Of a stretch of 64,000 nt of DNA, positions 56,201-64,000 are shown in pieces. The stretch lies in the NCBI GenBank assembly GCA_030248195.1, contig JASAND010008569.1, positions 1-64,000 on the forward strand, read 5' to 3'. The translations under genes were made by a program, and so were the position numbers. Source of the stretch: Trissonchulus latispiculum. Its lineage: Eukaryota > Nematoda > Enoplea > Enoplida > Ironidae. Position 1 is the stretch's first letter; the number at the start of each line of letters is the position of its first letter. Below the pieces are notes generated by a model, which was not told the origin of the DNA, did no database searches, and was given only the letters and a program-made list of their open reading frames with translations.

Positions 56201-56343
56201 CATATTGCCCTCCTCATGTCTATAAAATTTTATTTCCTGCAGCTTCCCTCCTTATTTACTTTAACTACATTTAATTGCATACCTGCAAATATGACTTGAA
56301 AAACTTATTTGAACTAAGCGTTTAGCCGAACACAAGTGTAAGT
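53216..56343. other. No recognised gene
   Basis: AT-rich with short frames. No gene, RNA or clear element recognised. Confidence 0.35.
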
Positions 56344-56491
56344 TGTAGCACGGTTTTTAGTGCATTCACAGATATGTACGTTCATCGTGTGGGAAGCTCC
56401 GAGTGTGCGACACGAGTCGCGCACGAGTGTCGCGCACGAAGACTTCCCGCCCGATGAATTTACAAAACTGTGAATGCAAAACCGTGCTACA
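56344..56491. repeat. Foldback hairpin, copy 1 (GTAGCACGG ends)
   Basis: TGTAGCACGGTTTT and GCATTCACAG at the left pair with CTGTGAATGC and AAAACCGTGCTACA at the right. Inside are TCATCGTGTGGGAAG / CTTCCCGCCCGATGA and a core of GCGCACGAGTG words. Confidence 0.75.
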
Positions 56492-56765
56492 AAGTACTAT
56501 AACGAATAAGGCACAAAACCTTTGTCACCACGATTAAAACCTTTAAAATAAATAAAATATTAATTTTAAAGTACCCCGACTATATTTACCTAATTTTCGT
56601 TCCACAAATATGTACGTCGTACATTTCGGGTAGGAGGTGCTGCAGTGTCAATTATTTCTTTCAGTTCTATCACATCGTGTTTAGACGTTTAGCACATCCA
56701 AAAGCCAATAAAATGCAAAAATATAATTTTTATCGAGATAAGATCACATACTGATATTACGTAAT

Positions 56766-56796
56766 CTCCGTGCTACAAATTATTTGTAGCACGGAG
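56766..56796. repeat. Perfect hairpin CTCCGTGCTACAAA
   Basis: 14-bp perfect arms with a 3-base loop, sharing CCGTGCTACA with the ends of the 56344 foldback. Confidence 0.8.
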
Positions 56797-57159
56797 ATGT
56801 AATGAGTGAATGTAATGCAAGAAGTGTGTAGTAAAATGTACCATTACAATTAAAATTGTTAGTTTTAGCTCAAGGTCTATCGCATCGTACGTATCGTGTG
56901 ATAATTAACCGGTCTGCACTAGGCACCTTCGGTTTTGCAGTAAACTATCGCTTGTATTTTAGCACGGTTTAATTTCTATTCTGATGCAGTTAATGCTTTC
57001 GATAATTCTGGGCGGGGCAGCAGTTGTTGGAATCATTTATGCAAATTAATATAATAATGCACTTAGCTAGCGACACTTAGCTACGCTAACGAAATGGCGA
57101 ATTGGAAGACAGAGCCCGAATAAAGGGTTTAAAATAAGTATACTTTATAGCACACCTTA

Positions 57160-57310
57160 GCGTGCATTCACTGATTTATACGCACGCCGTGTGGGAAGCT
57201 CCGAGTGTGGGGCACGAGTGCGCGAAGCGCACGAGTGCCACGCACGAGGGCTTCCCAGACGACGTACGCAGTGGAAATTAGTGAACAACGCTAAGGTGTG
57301 TTGTAAAGTA
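57160..57310. repeat. Foldback hairpin, copy 2 (CTTAGCGTG ends)
   Basis: CTTAGCGTGCATTCACT pairs with AGTGAACAACGCTAAG, and the interior GTGTGGGAAGCTCCGAGTGT is shared with copy 1. Outer stems differ from copy 1 while the core is conserved. Confidence 0.7.
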
Positions 57311-57427
57311 CTTATACAACGATTCAACCTCTCATTAATTGATGAAACCGTACTCATTTATGTTGCAGCTGACAGCTAAATTTAGACAAATTTCAACATG
57401 AAGTGGCAGCAACATTATTGCTTGCCA

Positions 57428-57605
57428 TGGCTGGGAAGCCTACTTTTTGGTGTGCAGCAGAGCTGTCTAGGTTGGAGCTCTGCTGTGGCACACTGCTATA
57501 GCATGCAGGCATCTGTATGCTACAGCAATTTAGATTAGGGACCGGCTTCCCAGCGTGCAGCGTGCGTATAACTCAGTTATACGCACGCTGCACTGTGCAT
57601 TATCT
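57428..57605. repeat. Hairpin group, copy 3
   Basis: GCTGGGAAGCC at 57429 pairs with GGCTTCCCAGC at 57543. The right part holds a perfect hairpin CAGCGTGCGTATAAC / GTTATACGCACGCTG with loop TCA. Confidence 0.7.
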
Positions 57606-60240
57606 GATTTATATGCACAGTCTTTACATAGGAAAAGTGCAAAAGAGTTGTATAAGTTTAAAATAAAGAGTTTCACAATGATTCCAGTCATAAGCTTAAA
57701 CAAACTCACCCTGTTCGGTTCTTAAAGAAATCGGGGGTACCAAGAAAAATGACTGCACGCCACTTTCAATCTAGGCGGCTGATAGACTAAACCCTATTGA
57801 GAAATACTCAAAGTAATTAATGCATGGATGGTGAGCCCACAAGACCCGTCAACCAAAAATATGATTTCAAAAACGATTTCAGCTCTCAAAGAGAAGGAGC
57901 GGAAGGGCTGTCTACCTCCGGTTAGATTATAGACAAAAGATATCTCTCCCTGTTTCCTCATTAAGATGATAATTAAATTATGCGCAACATGTGATGTATA
58001 TTAAATACAATCTAACAAAATGCAAAAAGATATAAAACGGCGAACACAGTCCTGGCGTACGAGACAGATTAATTAACTGATATGACTGGGGCTTACTTTA
58101 TATACAGTTCCAGTGAAACTGAAAGTAACTCCTACCAACAGTACAGAATAAAGACCGCTTAACAGGCGTATGCCGCGTGTTCCGTGCCACAGAATCGTTT
58201 GTTCTCTCGTGACAGCGTTCACAGGTTCATAGCTTATGGCGACAGAAGCATCGTGCGACAAATTGTCGGGCGAACCTATAGCCCATAAAATCTTAGCTTT
58301 AGCTAGGGTTGCAGTAAAATATCCTGCGACCGGACATCAGCCTGTGAACACATCTGTCACTGCGACAAGCGACATGCGACCTACAAATTCTACACGACAT
58401 GCTATATAAGAATAGCGACAGTCTGAGAACCGGCGTTAACTAACTAATTAAAGTATGACAATTTATAGCTTCTTAGTTATCAGACAGAAAACGTTATCCG
58501 CACACCAAAGACTCAACTTCCCCCCTCCGTCACAACTGACAGGCCAGTCCTAAGTTTTGAATCGAAATTGCGCAGAGGTTTTAGAACGTCAAATAAAAGT
58601 ATTTGAAAAGTTTCATCATATTTAATCACAATTTGGGCTGCGGATACAGGAATCACTGCCTAAGATTTAAAATTTTAAGATCAAACTTTAAGCTGTTATT
58701 CAAACTAAATACACAGTTTAGTTTTGTTTTTGCCTAGTTTTTTGCAATAATTTGAAATATCAATACACCATCTGTCATGTAAGCTTATTGAAAAAAGCAA
58801 GACATGGGAAAATAACCAATAATAAAAATAATATAGATAATAAATAAAAAGCAAGACAAAAGCATAACCAGCAACATACTATCTCTAATGATCTAAGAGA
58901 AGTTACATGATTTGGGTATCGTGCAAGTCAGCGCTCAGGCCGTTCTGAGGACCGGGATGCTAACCAAAGAATAACGCAGCCCCTGCGTTCGCCAACCCGT
59001 ATTCGAAGCCAGGCGTGCCATTTGTCCTGTCTTTACTAGATTCCGCGCATTCACTGCTTTTCCAGTATTTAGAACGATCTGCCTTTCCACGCTACGATTG
59101 TCTTTGGTGTTCCAAACGAAGGAAGTTCTTTGCCGACGGGCGATTTGAAAAGATGCAGAGTACAAACAAACATACACAGAGAACTTTTTCCTTTGTTTTT
59201 GCCTAGTTTTTTGGTAATAATTCGAAATATCAATTCATACCATCTGTTATGTTAAGGTGCCTTCTAATGAACGCTTGTCGCTTAGAGTCTCGCATCGACG
59301 TCTCAGATTGTATTATGCCATTTTAGGCGTTTAAAATCACTTGTAGCAAATACATGCTCACGAACGCATGCATACGCTTATGTATACGAAATCAAAAAAT
59401 CAAAATCAAAATCAAAATTAACTTATAATGTAATATAATATAATATAGAAAATATAGTCAACCGCACGAGCTCTAATGTCATGGATCCAAATCCAACTTT
59501 CAATTTTGCTTTTTTAGCACTTTCAGTACACTATTATAATACACTACCTTACACCGTTGTAATTCTAACTTGGTCTATTAGATGCGTCTTTCATTAAAGA
59601 GTGAGTTAAACCCTAATACCGTCCGCGAACAGGCATTATTTTACAAACGACTTACGAAACAAATGCTGAGCATTTGCAGTATTATGTAATGATTTGCTGT
59701 CTGGATGTGTCCAGTTTCCTGCTCAAACAGTTCATTGTTACATTTTTTCATCGTCTTCTTTCAGAGTTTGATGTTTATTTGTTCTGACTAAAAATCCTAG
59801 TTTCAGAATAAAATTTCAAATAAAATTTTGCAATGTTACTGTTTCGTACTGTATGCAGAGAAAAATTTTGAAAAATTGCCAGTGCCATAAATGCGAACTT
59901 TTTATAAGAAAAGCTTGATACAAAATTGATGTTGATTCTTAAAGAACCCTAAATTTTTAAAGGGAGCACAGTTGAAATTAATTGCTGAATCTATTGTTTC
60001 TGACGGCTGTAAACAATTTTATTTTAAGCAGTTGATACTTGAACGAAACATTTTATTATGTGATTTTGCTGCACGTTAGCAATTTTTAGAACTAGTTGAG
60101 TTTCATTCTTACACAGTAATTTTCAATTAATCAATTCAATTGACCTCTCTAATTAAGCATTTAGTTAAGTTTCAGTCTGTGTCAGTTTTAACGTATTCTA
60201 TAATTGCATTATCGACGTGCTTCTAGCATAGCCCTACTTG
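57606..60240. other. No recognised gene; MITE fragment at 59255
   Basis: 59255-59390 is a diverged relative of the 52579 MITE (AGGTGCCTTCTAATGAACGC; CTCAGATTGTATTATGCC), followed by a short (AAATC)n tract. Otherwise AT-rich without recognisable content. Confidence 0.4.
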
Positions 60241-60475
60241 TTTGTGCCCAGGATTTGAATCGGGCTTTCGGGCCCGGGCCGGACCTGTACCGGGCCGGCC
60301 CGTTCACGGATTATGGAAGAGCAGGCCTGGCGAGGGCCTGGGCCCGGCTTGTCGTCTAGGCTTGGCCCGAGCCGGGCCTCCGGGCCTACCGAACCTTGAA
60401 TCGGACCTCCAGGCCCGGCCCGAGGCCCGGCCCAGTGGTGTTAGTAGGCCCGGGAGTTTTCTTAACGGCACAACT
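60240..60475. mobile_element. Degenerate MITE with GGGCCC arrays
   Basis: GTTTGTGCCCAGG...GGGCCCGGGCC at the left and GGCCCGGGAG...GGCACAACTCTA at the right resemble the hAT-like ends seen elsewhere. Target duplication not found. Confidence 0.5.
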
Positions 60476-60574
60476 CTAAACCCCAGTTAAGCATGGTTCA
60501 GTTGGTGTAGTATGTAACTGAGCCATGCTACATACAACCGTGGAACTAAGGCGTTAAATAGTTCTTTCCATTAA

Positions 60575-61655
60575 GGGGATGGTATCCTTTTGTGTGCTTT
60601 TGTGGTGATTTTTAAAACGCTACAACTTTCGCAATTTTGGGAGTTGAAAAGAGCATTATACAGCGTTTTAAAGATTATAATCAGTACATTCACAATGGTT
60701 AAAGAAACTTATTAACTTATTAACTATTATTAACTATTAATAAACTAATTATTAACTTATTAGAAAAAATTCGCAAAACTTTTCTGACATCACCGCTAAA
60801 ATAGAGATCAAAAATCCTTTAACATTGATTTTTCAATCTGTAGAATCTGCCAAAATTTCTTTTTGTGCCACGATATGATGGACATATGGACCGATGAATG
60901 TTTTTAAGATATGGCTCAGCAGGTCCTAGAGGTAGAGAAAATCTGCCCGGCAACACGAAAGTTTGCAACTTCGCATGGAGTTTTCTTGCTACTCGAAACG
61001 TTCTAGCCTAAACCTAGAAAACCGGCCCTCCTCAGAAGTGCGAATTTCCACTCTGCCAGAAACGTTCGGAACCGGAGTATCGGAAGTAGTGTTCGAAAAA
61101 TCGATGTTAAAGACAAAACAATAGCGGTTTTGCCAAAATGACTTTTCAATCACAACTCTAGCTATGCACTTATTAGTAATTTTGAAAAAGCTGATTTCAT
61201 CGAACATGGCCATTTTTGATCCCCAAAATCGTTTTCGGGTTATACTGACTTAACCATTAGAGATAGCTCAAAGGTTGTGAAAGCAACAATATTCATTCGG
61301 TGCCCTCTTTCCAGCCATAGCAACGAATCCGGTGTCTCAACTTCCTCCTATATAATGGCAAAAACAAAAGCTTTTTATCCTTTCGCCTAAAAATGCGGGA
61401 CGATTTTGGGCTCCTAATTTTAAGAGCCGACTTAGGAGTTCTCTTACTTTAGGAGTCTTCGTGAAACACTATTCTCCTAACTTTTCTCATAAGTAGTAAA
61501 TTTAGGAGCTCTTAGCGCTATGAGCCTTTTGTGAAACGCCCCACTGGTCCTAGAATGCTAAAGAACACGAAAATAGGGTATTCCGTAAGTTTTAGCTATT
61601 TACGTAAAAGATTGAAGCTGTATGAGTCATGAATACCCGAAACCAAACCAGCACC
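60575..61655 (+). mobile_element. TTAA-flanked repeat family, copy 3
   Basis: TTAA (60571-60574) then GGGGATGGTATCC; right end GAAACCAAACCAGCACC then TTAA (61656-61659). The first 250 bp match the 9340 copy in inverse. No transposase frame. Confidence 0.7.
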
Positions 61656-61659
61656 TTAA

Positions 61660-64000
61660 GCTTACCGATCGTAAGACCAGTGATTCTTCGATTATGTCAA
61701 ATTCAAGAAAATTGCTGCTGGCACGGGATCTAGAGGGACCCGGAAGCAAACTAATGAATTAGCTCAGGTATGGATATTACATGGACTTTTAGTTTATAGT
61801 TCATGGACTTTTATTACAAATTAAAAGTCTAAGACGGTCATGTAAAATTACACTATACTACTAATAATAATAATTGCTATAGCTGGTTTATATCTTACTT
61901 CATGTCTGAATCTTTTATAGTAAACGTTTGATGATTAATAATAAGGAACCACTAGTACCAACTTCGCAACTATGCAACTACCAACTATGCAACTGTGCCG
62001 ATTTTGCTCCAATCGAAACACAGCATCGAATCGATGCATCGACACATTTTCTGCATCCCTGTATACAGAGTATACACCTCACCCCGATAATAACCTGCTC
62101 ACTCAAATGTTAGCCGACATCTCCGTGCCAATATACGGGTATATAGTGTGCACAAGCGGATACAGCAGATACAGTTATATATATAAACTTTATATATAAA
62201 ATGAAGAGGAATTAATTCTCTATTGATTAGTGGCTGTCACATCTTTCTAGTTCAATTCTATTTCGGATTTAAGAGTATGAGAATTAAGCCAGTTACATCA
62301 ACTGGTAAACTAAACCTACAATTTTAAAAGTTTAAAAGTAATTTTGGGTAAATATGGAGCTATTACTTATCATTAGGACAATTGATCGGCTTAACTTATT
62401 CCGCTGTAACCGCCTCGTCAAGAGCTTTCGAATATGTACACAACAAGACAGGTTTCGCTTAAAATTTTAAAATTTCCTCTGCTAATTTCAAGTAGCAGAA
62501 GATCTTCTATACTGCAAGAGAATTATGGATCCTGGATGATACGCTGAATTAAGGCTACACTTAATGACTACGTTGTGCTTGTTTTTCTTTCTCTCAAAGC
62601 GTTGAAAATGTCCATCAGTTGTGCTTTGATCCAATGCTTGTGGTTACAACCTAAAACCTAATTTTAATTCCGTCAAGAACGATAAGATCACTTAGTAACA
62701 GCTACAAATTATTCTACAAAAGTGGATCAGACAATTCTCAACCACGTTTACCTAAACTGTGCCGCATTTTTCATTTTTCATTCATTCAGCAGGCTTTCCA
62801 TGAAAATGATCTTGGCCTCGTTTTGAACTTTCTCGAACTATGTCAGCTAATTTAGGAGCTGTTCAAGTACAAAGTTGGAAATCCCTGACAATTATGTAAA
62901 CCTCACCCCGATAATAACCTGCTCACTCAAAATGTTAGCCGATATCTCCGTGCCAATATAAGGGTAGTTTCAATCATTTTGGATAAATGAGTTTTACCAA
63001 ATTTTGTTTTCTCGTATATGTACATACATAACTGGTACATGTATACTGGTATACAGGTACTGGTACGTGCAAAAATCAATCGTTGTGCTAATTTGTATCT
63101 TTTTAAATTTTATCATTACTTTTAATAACATTTATATACTTTATAAAGCAAATTTAGCTGACACATATGTCACGTGAGATCCGTAAATACTTATGCTTGG
63201 GGCGGGGTTTTGCCTCCACACCTGGAGTTCTCTCCTTAGAGGTTTGCTTCCCTTCTCCGGAATCTGGTTTTTTCCGGTATTTTTGGGCAATGATAATCGG
63301 AATACTCAAGTTTTCGGTGACCTCAGAGTCCGACCGCCAGCTCACACTCCCAAAATTTCGCCTCCGGCACATGTCTCTGGATCCGAAGGTATGAGTGTTG
63401 GGGCCAAGGAATAATCTACCTACAATTTCCGGCAAAAAATACAGAGTGCATTGTTACGTGAGTGAACGATTCGACTTGAACCGTCTGGCAAACCAGAAGT
63501 GTGGGGTCAGTCTTGCCGGCCCATCTTGCTGATCTTCAGTAGCTTCTAAGCAAGGTGACCGAACAAAACTGGTCGCTTTTTGTTCAGCAACAGTATGAGT
63601 GATATTAGCCGAGGTATTACGGTACTTAGGTATTACGGCAACTACAAAGTTATTTCGTTGGTTTAACGCTCGTTTACTACTATGTATACATGTTCTAGGT
63701 TCAATTTATTTAAATGTCTACTACCGACGATGATAAATGTGATTGTTTCGCATGCTCGAAGGTAAGCAGGTCATAATTGAAGGGTGCATGCAACTTATAA
63801 TGGGAAGAACGACAAAAAGCCTTAGCCAGAACGTTATTAAAAATTAGAACCAGTGCCGGGAGGACATCAACAGAAAAATTGTCAGATAAATAAAATCCAA
63901 CAAGAGAACTCTTGCTGTTAAACAAAAGATTTTGAATGTTCCTACAGTACAATTCAATATATCAATATTCAATGTACCACAATTGCTCTCATACGAATGT
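61660..64000. other. No recognised gene; short direct repeats
   Basis: A 66-bp block (CACCCCGATAATAACCTGCT onward) occurs at 62077-62142 and again at 62902-62968 with few changes. 63200-63410 shares words with 40430-40610. No splice-supported exon seen. Confidence 0.4.

Overview
This looks like animal nuclear DNA. It is AT-rich, dense in transposon-derived repeats, and its genes are broken into short exons by very long introns. Two protein-coding genes can be recognised with confidence. Nothing in the window has prokaryotic operon structure. A metazoan is indicated by an insulin-family hormone gene and by repeats typical of animal genomes (non-LTR retrotransposon fragment, hAT-, PIF/Harbinger- and piggyBac-like elements, tRNA-derived repeats). 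The phylum cannot be settled from the sequence alone.

Gene 1 (plus strand) is an actin-related protein 6 gene (ACTR6/ARP6). Nine consecutive exons from 7040 to the stop at 33335 add up to 334 codons in one continuous frame with legal splice sites. They cover the family protein from the conserved LVNWD block to the C-terminus. The first roughly 62 residues were not found and probably lie upstream of the window. Its largest intron (7109-22689) is packed with mobile elements, a 145-bp satellite and a LINE fragment.

Gene 2 (minus strand, 39714 to 34435) is a preproinsulin-like hormone gene. It has two coding exons separated by a 4.9-kb intron, a predicted 110-residue precursor, dibasic processing sites, canonical insulin B- and A-chain cysteine patterns, and one extra cysteine in each chain. 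The two genes are convergent, with their stops about 1.1 kb apart.

Region by region. 1-2293: anonymous sequence, a 147-bp tandem repeat and a small foldback. 2294-6937: a 4.6-kb giant palindrome with a decayed C2H2 zinc-finger gene in each arm. 7040-33335: ACTR6 and the elements in its introns. 33336-34434: the 3' flanks of both genes. 34435-39714: the insulin-like gene, whose intron holds a hAT-like element containing a tRNA-derived repeat containing a further foldback, a TTAA-flanked element, and a 1.1-kb foldback. 39715-64000: no recognised gene, only dispersed repeats, including a 3.5-kb hAT-like element with a TTAA-flanked element nested in it, several MITEs, and a hairpin cluster at 56.3-57.6 kb.

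The mobile elements show a recurrent theme. Many have hAT-style ends (TAG/CAG-GTTG-like termini, 8-bp target duplications) and carry subterminal arrays of a short GC-rich motif that differs from family to family.
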